From Treponema sp. (GTDB lineage: Bacteria > Spirochaetota > Spirochaetia > Treponematales > Breznakiellaceae), in the NCBI GenBank assembly GCA_031279925.1, contig JAITHQ010000125.1:1-12748 (forward strand): a stretch of DNA of 12,748 bases, given 5' to 3'. Below the pieces are notes generated by a model. That model did no database searches and was not told the DNA's origin. It saw only the letters and a program-made list of their open reading frames with translations. Made by a program: the position numbers and the translations under genes. Below are positions 7,463 through 12,748 of the stretch, one piece after another. Every line of letters starts with the position of its first letter. The first letter of the stretch is position 1.

Positions 7463-7521
7463 GGTATACCTTTATTCGCGGAGGGCTTTAATATTTTAAA
7501 AACAAACGGTGTTTTTTATAA

Positions 7522-7535
7522 ATGGTGATATATAG
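7522..7535 (+). repeat. 14-bp direct repeat, copy 1
   Basis: ATGGTGATATATAG occurs here and again at 7804-7817, 282 bp away, in the same orientation and with no mismatch. This copy abuts the left end of palindromic repeat C. The second copy overlaps a rightward promoter candidate. It could be a shared operator, a duplicated insertion flank or chance in AT-rich DNA. Confidence 0.5.
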
Positions 7536-7613
7536 AGTCTGCTGCAAAACCCGGTTGGTTTCGCACAGGCTCCTGCACTTGTTATTGCAAAACTTCAGTT
7601 TTGCAATAACCTC
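7535..7613. repeat. Palindromic intergenic repeat, copy C (intermediate form)
   Basis: The element runs from GAGTCTGCTGCAAAACC to AATAACCTC. It shares the left block (CTGYTGCAAAACCCGGTT, then TTYGCACAGGC) with copy B and ends in a perfect 13-bp stem, GTTATTGCAAAAC (7581-7593) with GTTTTGCAATAAC (7598-7610). It lacks the middle hairpin of copy B, as if deleted between TGCA repeats. Its outer flanks are also roughly inverted (GGTGATATATAGAG against CTCTATATCGCC). It lies in the predicted leader of the 1362-residue gene. Confidence 0.65.
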
Positions 7614-7648
7614 TATATCGCCCAATTACATTTTCCTTCCAATTAAAC

Positions 7649-7677
7649 ATAATAACATATTACCGTATTTTTTTCAA
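7649..7677 (-). promoter_or_regulatory. Leftward sigma-70-type promoter candidate for the 1362-aa gene
   Basis: Read leftward, TTGAAA (7677-7672) and TATTAT (7654-7649) are separated by exactly 17 bp in AT-rich DNA. Each hexamer differs from consensus at few positions. Transcription would start near 7642, about 180 nt before the ATG at 7462, and the leader would include repeat copy C. The call rests on sequence match alone. Confidence 0.45.
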
Positions 7678-7789
7678 TTCCACGCATTGCGCCAAATGCA
7701 ATTGAACCCCGAAAGGGCCTGCCCCGCGTAAACATCGAACGGGCGGCTGCCGGATTTGGGGGGGCAAGGCCGGGTAGTCAAACAACGCA
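7678..7789. other. Rest of the divergent intergenic region, no gene seen
   Basis: Between the leftward and rightward promoter candidates I find no convincing coding frame or RNA gene. A TTG codon at 7756 opens the frame of the downstream lipoprotein, but it has no ribosome binding site and would add an unlikely basic N-terminus. The gene-free region as a whole runs from 7463 to 7827. Confidence 0.5.
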
Positions 7790-7818
7790 TTGTAAAAAGC
7801 GGTATGGTGATATATAGT
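7790..7818 (+). promoter_or_regulatory. Rightward promoter candidate for the lipoprotein gene
   Basis: TTGTAA (7790-7795) and TATAGT (7813-7818) are separated by 17 bp. Transcription would begin around 7825, almost at the ATG at 7828, so that mRNA would be nearly leaderless. The -10 hexamer overlaps the second copy of the 14-bp direct repeat. If translation begins at the ATG at 7804 instead, this promoter cannot be right. Confidence 0.3.
7804..7817 (+). repeat. 14-bp direct repeat, copy 2
   Basis: An exact copy of the 14-mer at 7522-7535. Its first three bases are also an in-frame ATG, an alternative start for the lipoprotein. It lies on the promoter candidate, so it could be a binding site shared by the two divergent genes. 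Confidence 0.5.
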
Positions 7819-7827
7819 AAGCGTACC

Positions 7828-9162
7828 ATGGGTTCAGCCGGTACATTATTAAAACCGCTCATATTCTTTTCGCCTTGCCTGGCCTTGCTTGTGCTTCTTT
7901 CCTGCGCCAGCGCCGGTTCATTCACCAAAGTTGATGATGAGGTGGAGCGAAACCATTACGCCGGAAGTATTGCGCTTTTGGAAAAAAACAAAAAATCACT
8001 GTACACCAGCCGTGATATGCTGCTTTATTATCTGGACAAGGGAATGCTTTGCCACTACGCGGAACTGTATGGGGATTCTTCCCCGCTGCTGGAAGACGGC
8101 GAGCGGGCAATAGAAACCGCCTTTACCAAAAGCGTTACCCAGGAGATCGGCGCTCTTCTTTTGAATGACAATTCCCGTGAGTATGCCGGTGAGGACTACG
8201 AGGATATTTACATCAATGCGTTCAATGCGCTCAACTATTATCATCTGGGGGAAATTGATGAAGCCCTGGTAGAAATACGCCGTATGAACAACAAATTGGC
8301 GTATCTTGCCCATAAGTACGATGCGGCCCTTTCAAACCTGCAAAAAAAGGCCCTGGAGGAACGGCTTGAAGAGATTCCCGCCAATCCCAGGGCTGCGGGA
8401 AAGTTTACCGATTCGGCGCTGGCCCGTTATTTGGGTATGCTTTTTTACCGGGGCGCGGGCCTTTATGACGACGCCCGGATAGACAGCGAATGGCTGCAAG
8501 CCGCCTTTGCCAATGCGCCCACTGTCTATACCTATCCGCCGCCTGAGTCGCTGGCCGGCGAGCTTGCAATTCCGGCGGGTATGGCGCGGCTTAATGTGCT
8601 GGCCTTTGGCGGGCTTTCCCCGGTTAAGCGGGAACAGGTGCTGCGGCTTCCCCTTCCCGGCGGGCACTGGATAAAAATTGCCCTGCCGGAACTGGTCAGC
8701 CGCAGATATAATATTGCGCGCATAGAACTGGCGTTTGACAATGGCGAATGTTTTGATCTGGAACTTTTAGAGGATATCGACGCAGTCGCCAGGGAAACGT
8801 TTAAGGTGCGGCAGCAGCTTATATACCTAAGAACGATACTCCGCGCAGCGCTTAAAAGCGCCAGTTCTTCCGCCTTCGATTCGGCGGCGGACAGGGCCAG
8901 CGGTGAGGCAAGGCTGGTTTTGGGGGTACTCAGTGTAGCTACGCAGCTTTTTTCCGAGTTAAGCGAGCAGGCCGATCTCCGTATATCCCGCTATTTTCCT
9001 TCCAAAGCCTATGTATACGGTATTAATGTGCCGCCGGGGCTGTATTCTTTCCAGGTAAAATATTACCACAAGAATGGAAAGCAAATCACATCGGTACGCT
9101 ACGAAAATATCGCCATAAAAGCGAACGCCCTTAATTTGGTTGAAGCGGTTTGCTTAAAATAA
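7828..9162 (+). CDS. COG3014-type lipoprotein, function unknown (444 aa)
   Basis: A predicted membrane-anchored lipoprotein. The N-terminus has Lys9, a hydrophobic stretch and a lipobox LLSC followed by ASAG, so Cys26 is the likely lipidated residue. Residues 35-230 are helical and TPR-like: LLYYLDKGML, an AFTKSVTQE segment, LNDN...YAGEDYEDIYINAFNALNY, then LGEIDEALVEIRRMNNKL and a later ALARYLGMLFY helix pair. Residues 250-444 are more beta-rich, with NVLAFGGLSPVKRE, IKIALPEL and a final VPPGLYSFQV strand. This pattern matches, from memory, the COG3014 family of uncharacterised bacterial lipoproteins. The start is uncertain: neither 7828 nor the in-frame ATG at 7804 (452 aa) has a good ribosome binding site. 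Both keep the lipobox. The gene diverges from the 1362-residue paralog, so a joint role in the envelope is possible but unproven. Confidence 0.82.
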   Translation: MGSAGTLLKPLIFFSPCLALLVLLSCASAGSFTKVDDEVERNHYAGSIALLEKNKKSLYTSRDMLLYYLDKGMLCHYAELYGDSSPLLEDGERAIETAFTKSVTQEIGALLLNDNSREYAGEDYEDIYINAFNALNYYHLGEIDEALVEIRRMNNKLAYLAHKYDAALSNLQKKALEERLEEIPANPRAAGKFTDSALARYLGMLFYRGAGLYDDARIDSEWLQAAFANAPTVYTYPPPESLAGELAIPAGMARLNVLAFGGLSPVKREQVLRLPLPGGHWIKIALPELVSRRYNIARIELAFDNGECFDLELLEDIDAVARETFKVRQQLIYLRTILRAALKSASSSAFDSAADRASGEARLVLGVLSVATQLFSELSEQADLRISRYFPSKAYVYGINVPPGLYSFQVKYYHKNGKQITSVRYENIAIKANALNLVEAVCLK

Positions 9163-9176
9163 GCCGCCGTGCGGCT
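9162..9176. terminator. Small hairpin shared by two convergent genes
   Basis: AGCCGC-CGT-GCGGCT forms a perfect 6-bp stem with a 3-nt loop. Its first base is the last base of the lipoprotein TAA and its last two bases belong to the esterase TAG. Read leftward it is followed by TATTTTAA, a modest U-rich tail, so it may end the leftward operon. Read rightward there is no T-run. Confidence 0.4.
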
Positions 9177-10095
9177 ACTGAACACAGCATGAAGCGATAA
9201 ACTCCGCGGTAATACGGACAGGTTCAGGAGCGGTCCAGAACGCATTACCTGAATGATCAGCCCCCTCAATACGGTACATTGTTACCGGCTGCTTACATTC
9301 AACAAGTTTCCGGTAAAGCAATACACTTTGACCATAGGGTACAATCCTGTCCTTATCGCCATGCATGATTAGAAACGGCGGCAGGGACGATGTTGATGTG
9401 ATATAACCGGGCGGTGACGCCGCAGCGACAAGCTCTGGATGCTCCGCTACCGGTACGCCGCCAAGAACCATGCCCTCAGGCGAATCAGGCGCCTGGTGAT
9501 CCTGAATTGAAGGTTCATCGTTCATGCCGGCGAAATTCACCGGTCCATAATAGTCAACTACGCCCTTGATGGGGAGGGGCCGTATCTCCTCATCGGAAAA
9601 ATACGGATCGCCTTCAGTCAGAGCCAGCATTACCGCCGTATGGCCGCCCGAAGAATCGCCCCATACAACAAGCCGTTCAGGATCGGCGTGATACTCTGCG
9701 GCATGTTTGAGCATGAAACGCGCCGCTGTCCGGGCGTCTTTTATCTGGGCCGGGAACGGGGCTACGGTAGAAGGGCGGTATTCGGCCATTGCAATAACGT
9801 AGCCGCTTCGGGCCCAATCAACAAGCTGCGCCAGTTGTTGGGCAGGTTCCTGCTTGAACCATGCGGACCCCTGAATAAACAGTATAAGGGGAAAAGCCGC
9901 CTCTTCCCCTTCTTCAAGCCTGGGCGCAAGAATATTAAGATGGAGCGGCATATCTGATTTTTGCCCGTACTCCACATTCAGAATTGTATTGACAGAATAT
10001 ATCCGCTCGTCCAGTTTCAAAGTTTTAATACCCAAAGCAGTAACGCCGCTGGAGGGAAAATCTTTCCGGGAACAATTGCAGGGCTGTATCTTCAT
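9175..10095 (-). CDS. Alpha/beta-hydrolase esterase, COG0657/BD-FAE type (306 aa)
   Basis: A predicted cytoplasmic carboxylesterase of the kind that removes acetyl, feruloyl or similar groups. The catalytic triad is readable: Ser148 in GDSSGG, Asp249 in HGDKDRIVP and His281 in GADHSG. The oxyanion-hole motif is QGSAW (75-79), a Gln-for-His variant of HGGxW. There is no signal peptide. The start is supported by AAAGGAG 8 nt upstream. It is the last gene of the ABC-transporter operon, 20 bp after the XapX gene. An esterase that trims an acylated sugar or glycoside after import fits this context but is inference. A xenobiotic or lipid esterase cannot be excluded. Confidence 0.85.
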   Translation of the reverse strand: MKIQPCNCSRKDFPSSGVTALGIKTLKLDERIYSVNTILNVEYGQKSDMPLHLNILAPRLEEGEEAAFPLILFIQGSAWFKQEPAQQLAQLVDWARSGYVIAMAEYRPSTVAPFPAQIKDARTAARFMLKHAAEYHADPERLVVWGDSSGGHTAVMLALTEGDPYFSDEEIRPLPIKGVVDYYGPVNFAGMNDEPSIQDHQAPDSPEGMVLGGVPVAEHPELVAAASPPGYITSTSSLPPFLIMHGDKDRIVPYGQSVLLYRKLVECKQPVTMYRIEGADHSGNAFWTAPEPVRITAEFIASCCVQ

Positions 10096-10115
10096 ATAGC
10101 AACTCCTTTAAACAT

Positions 10116-10271
10116 TTACACAAACGCTTTTATGATCTGGCCGCCTATAAACATTCCAATAAGGCCCAATACGCCCCCCAGACCGTGGGGCACAGGCAGC
10201 GGCAGTTTGAACAGGCCAAATATACCGCCTATCACCAGACCCACTACAAGACAGACAAGCAGTTCAAGCAT
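10116..10271 (-). CDS. XapX-family (DUF1427) small membrane protein (51 aa)
   Basis: Two hydrophobic segments (about residues 2-19 and 30-48) flank KLPLPVPHGLGG, which matches the P-x-P and GGVLGxxGxxxG pattern of the XapX domain. The family is about 50 residues long and its function is poorly known. I chose 10271 because GAAAGGA lies about 8 nt upstream and the protein then begins right at the domain. An in-frame ATG at 10301 would add ten polar residues and overlap the permease stop by one base (TAATG), which could allow coupled translation. The gene sits between permease and esterase in a tight operon, suggesting a part in transport or in stability of the import complex. Confidence 0.75.
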   Translation of the reverse strand: MLELLVCLVVGLVIGGIFGLFKLPLPVPHGLGGVLGLIGMFIGGQIIKAFV

Positions 10272-10300
10272 CGTTTTTTTCCTTTCAATTTTATTGCTCA

Positions 10301-11269
10301 TTAAGCAGCTTTTTTTTCCGGCGTCCGTATCGTTGCTTTGGCAAGACTCTTTTTCTGGAGCAGATCAAACCCGACCGCCAAAAGAAGTACGAAACCTTTA
10401 ACAATATACTGCACATACGTATTTAAGCCGATAAGCTGCATACCGTTACTGAGTACGCCCAGAATCAGAACACCGGTAACAAGGCCCCACATTTTACCCT
10501 CGCCCCCTACAAAAGAGACGCCCCCTAAAATAGCGGATGTCATTGCGCTAAATTCAGTGCCGGGCCCCGTTGAGGAAGAAGCCGAGCCTGACCGGCCAAA
10601 CAGAACAATGGAAGCCAGGGCAACGAAAAAACCGCAAATGGAAAATACGATCATTCGTATAAGGATAACATTTACACCTGATAGGCGCGCTGTTTCCTCG
10701 TTGCTTCCAATGCCATATACCTGACGTCCAAACCGGGTATAATTCAGAATAAAACCTGCCAGAGTAACGGTTATTATCATAAGAACGACACTGAACGGAA
10801 GAAAGCCAAAGATATACCCCTGCCCAAAAAATTTGAAGGCGGGCGGAAGGTTCAGAATCACGCTCTGTTTGGAAATGATATAGGAAAGCCCCTGAAAAAC
10901 GGTCATTGTTCCAAGGGTGACAATGAGCGTGTGTACTTTAAGCGTTACAGAAAGCAAGCCGTTCAATGTTCCAAGCAGCGTGCCTATGGTCAAACCCAGG
11001 GCAAGGGCCGCCGGGAAGGGCAGTCCGGCCCATTTGACAAGGGCCGCGGTTGTCACCCCTACCACTGATATCTGATACCCGATTGAAAGATCCATGCCGC
11101 CTGAAATCATCACAAAGGAGAGGCCGACGGCGGCAATTATCACATAGGATTGCTGGACAAAAATGTTTGTCAGATTCTGCTGGGTAAAAAAATGCGGACT
11201 GAGCAGCGAAAAAAAGACAATAAGACCCAGTAGAATAAAAATAATCGCATAACGTTTCAGTTCTTTCAT
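10301..11269 (-). CDS. Sugar ABC transporter permease, RbsC type (322 aa)
   Basis: Inner-membrane permease of the ribose/galactose/xylose importer family (BPD_transp_2). It has the family's usual length and many hydrophobic helices. Landmarks are the early SGGMDLSIG segment, the FGRQVYGIGSNEETARLSGVNV loop that contacts the ATPase, and GGVSFVGGEGKMWGLVTG near residue 250. The start ATG overlaps the upstream ATPase stop by four bases (ATGA), with GGAGG 7 nt ahead inside the ATPase gene, so translation is probably coupled. The substrate cannot be told from sequence. RbsC is a family label, not a claim that the sugar is ribose. No substrate-binding protein is visible in the window; it may lie beyond the right edge. 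Confidence 0.92.
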   Translation of the reverse strand: MKELKRYAIIFILLGLIVFFSLLSPHFFTQQNLTNIFVQQSYVIIAAVGLSFVMISGGMDLSIGYQISVVGVTTAALVKWAGLPFPAALALGLTIGTLLGTLNGLLSVTLKVHTLIVTLGTMTVFQGLSYIISKQSVILNLPPAFKFFGQGYIFGFLPFSVVLMIITVTLAGFILNYTRFGRQVYGIGSNEETARLSGVNVILIRMIVFSICGFFVALASIVLFGRSGSASSSTGPGTEFSAMTSAILGGVSFVGGEGKMWGLVTGVLILGVLSNGMQLIGLNTYVQYIVKGFVLLLAVGFDLLQKKSLAKATIRTPEKKAA

Positions 11270-12748
11270 GCTGTTGCCTCCATTACAGTTCCTTCTGAAG
11301 CGAGTTCAAGGATAGTTTGTTGGGAAAATGAATCCCGTTCCAATGTTCCGGTAAGCCGGCCTTCGGCGATAACGATAATTCTGTCAGACATACCAAGGAG
11401 TTCTTCCATATCGGAAGTAATCATGATGATTGAATGTCCTTCCTTTGTAAGATCATCCATCAGTTTGTAAATATCCTGCCGTGTACCAACATCTATTCCA
11501 CGGGTAGGTTCATCAAAGATAATGATCTGTGAATTCGCGGCAAGGGTTTTGGAAAGAACAACTTTCTGCTGATTCCCCCCGGATAGCAATTTCACTTTCT
11601 GTTGTAAGCTCGGCGCTTTGATTTTCATCAGTGCATTGAATTGCCGGGCAAGGGCGTATTCCGCCTTTTTCCGTACGACAATACCTTTGGAAATTCTTCG
11701 GAGATTGGCGAAGGAAATATTCCAGGCAATGCCCATATTGAGGAAGCACCCTTCTTCCTTTCGATTTTCCGGGATAAGGCCGATGCCGTTTTGTAAGGCG
11801 TCACGGGGTGAATTAATGGCAACCGGACGGCTGTTAACCAGGATCGCCCCCGATTCAAGTTTTGCCGCTCCAACAATGACTTTCGCCAGTTCTGTCCGTC
11901 CGGCGCCGACCAGCCCGGCCATTCCAAGAATCTCCCCTTTGCGCAGGGAAAAAGAGATGTCCGTGTTTCCGTTGCCGGTAACATTGCGCAATTCAAAAAT
12001 AACTGCACCGGAAACCCGGTTCCGTGCGGGATATGTTTCTTTCAGTTCCCGTCCAACCATAAGACCCAGGAGTTCCTGTCTGGTGGTTTTGCCGGTTTCC
12101 AGCGTTTGTACAAATTGTCCGTCCCGCATAACCGTTACACGATCCGATATGGTGAACAGCTCATCAAGCCGGTGTGATATATAGATGATTGTTGTACCGC
12201 GTTCTTTAAATTTACGGATCAGCGTAAAAAGATGTTCTACCTCGGCCATTGAAAGCGGAGCGGTCGGCTCATCCATAATCAGAATACGGGTGTTTTTTGA
12301 TACGGCTTTCGCTATTTCCACAATTTGCTGCTTGGAAGCGGGCAGATCCCTAACCTTTGTCCGGGGATCAATAGCAACCTCAAATTCATCGAATATGGCT
12401 TTTGCCTTGATTTCCATTGCTTTTTGGCTGATAAAAAAGCCTGTTTTTTCACAGAAAAAAATATTTTCCGCGGCGGAAAGCGAGGGCATAAGGTTGAATT
12501 CCTGGTAAATGACCTCTATACCAAGTTCTCTTGCCTTATGCGGGCTTAGGTGGGTATAACAGCCGGCGCCAATATGAATCGTTCCCCTGTCAGGCTGAAC
12601 GGCTCCGGCGATGATCTTGATAAGGGTTGATTTTCCCGCGCCGTTTTCGCCGAGAAGCGCGTGGACCTCGCCGGCCCGGAAATCCAGGCTGTAATTACTG
12701 AGGGCAATAACTCCGGGATAGACCTTGGTTATGCCCTCAAGGGAAAGG
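11266..12748 (-). CDS. Sugar ABC transporter ATPase, RbsA/MglA type, 5' end cut off by the window edge
   Basis: A double ATPase that powers the RbsC-type permease. The frame is open to the right edge. The first complete codon is at 12747-12745 and 493 residues are visible, so only a few N-terminal residues are missing from a family of about 500. The first domain has Walker A GENGAGKST (33-41), a Q-loop YQEFNLMP, a weak signature LPASKQQ, Walker B ILIMDEP (155-161) and H-loop ISHR. The second has the degenerate Walker A GLVGAGRTE (278-286) typical of this family, LSGGNQQK (388-395), IIIFDEP (408-414), and Ser-Asp in place of the H-loop His. The methionine at 12489 is internal, because GIEVIYQEFNL precedes it in frame. 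It is the first visible gene of the operon; its promoter is outside the window. Confidence 0.93.
   Translation of the reverse strand, partial: LSLEGITKVYPGVIALSNYSLDFRAGEVHALLGENGAGKSTLIKIIAGAVQPDRGTIHIGAGCYTHLSPHKARELGIEVIYQEFNLMPSLSAAENIFFCEKTGFFISQKAMEIKAKAIFDEFEVAIDPRTKVRDLPASKQQIVEIAKAVSKNTRILIMDEPTAPLSMAEVEHLFTLIRKFKERGTTIIYISHRLDELFTISDRVTVMRDGQFVQTLETGKTTRQELLGLMVGRELKETYPARNRVSGAVIFELRNVTGNGNTDISFSLRKGEILGMAGLVGAGRTELAKVIVGAAKLESGAILVNSRPVAINSPRDALQNGIGLIPENRKEEGCFLNMGIAWNISFANLRRISKGIVVRKKAEYALARQFNALMKIKAPSLQQKVKLLSGGNQQKVVLSKTLAANSQIIIFDEPTRGIDVGTRQDIYKLMDDLTKEGHSIIMITSDMEELLGMSDRIIVIAEGRLTGTLERDSFSQQTILELASEGTVMEATA

Noticed and set aside
3257..7613. The three spaced palindromes as a CRISPR array or transposon with a transposase
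   Set aside because: The copies are kilobases apart with whole genes between them, not regularly spaced, and no cas or transposase gene is present.
11618..12184. Rightward open frame of 188 codons inside the ABC ATPase gene
   Set aside because: It is antisense to a gene with all expected ATPase motifs, and its translation is rich in Ser, Arg and Pro with no domain.
11266..12489. Treating the ATPase as a short protein starting at the methionine at 12489
   Set aside because: The frame continues to the window edge and encodes the Walker A motif and Q-loop upstream of that methionine.

Overview
The window looks like spirochete chromosome, most likely a Treponema of the termite-gut type. This is inferred from the mid-range GC content, from large proteins that join an outer-membrane domain to FlgD-type Ig repeats and an OmpA tail, and from a COG3014-type lipoprotein. 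No rRNA or marker gene confirms it.

Left part (1-7462). A non-coding stretch (about 115-335) follows what may be the tail of a rightward gene. It holds an 18-bp perfect inverted repeat with inner hairpins and a rightward terminator. Two large leftward paralogs follow. The one at 336-3152 encodes 938 residues and the one at 3374-7462 encodes 1362. Both have a signal peptide, a glycine/aromatic-rich probable outer-membrane barrel, a run of FlgD-type Ig repeats (four and eight respectively) and a C-terminal OmpA-like domain. The longer protein has about four extra repeats in the middle. Three size variants of one palindromic intergenic repeat (274-330, 3257-3374, 7535-7613), all in the same orientation, sit in the order repeat - gene - repeat - gene - repeat.

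Middle part (7463-9162). A 365-bp divergent intergenic region holds a good leftward promoter candidate, the third repeat copy, a 14-bp direct repeat and a rightward promoter candidate. The rightward gene encodes a COG3014-type lipoprotein of unknown function.

Right part (9175-12748). A compact leftward operon, cut by the window edge, runs from an RbsA-type sugar ABC ATPase to an RbsC-type permease, a 51-residue XapX-family membrane protein and an alpha/beta-hydrolase esterase. Start/stop overlap and short gaps suggest one transcript. A sugar-import system with an intracellular esterase that removes acyl groups from the imported substrate would fit, but the substrate cannot be read from this sequence. 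The operon and the lipoprotein gene converge on a tiny hairpin that touches both stop codons.

The most interesting content is the paralog pair. It resembles two versions, of different length, of an outer-membrane-to-cell-wall tether, both with an altered peptidoglycan-binding motif, embedded in a family of structured palindromic repeats.
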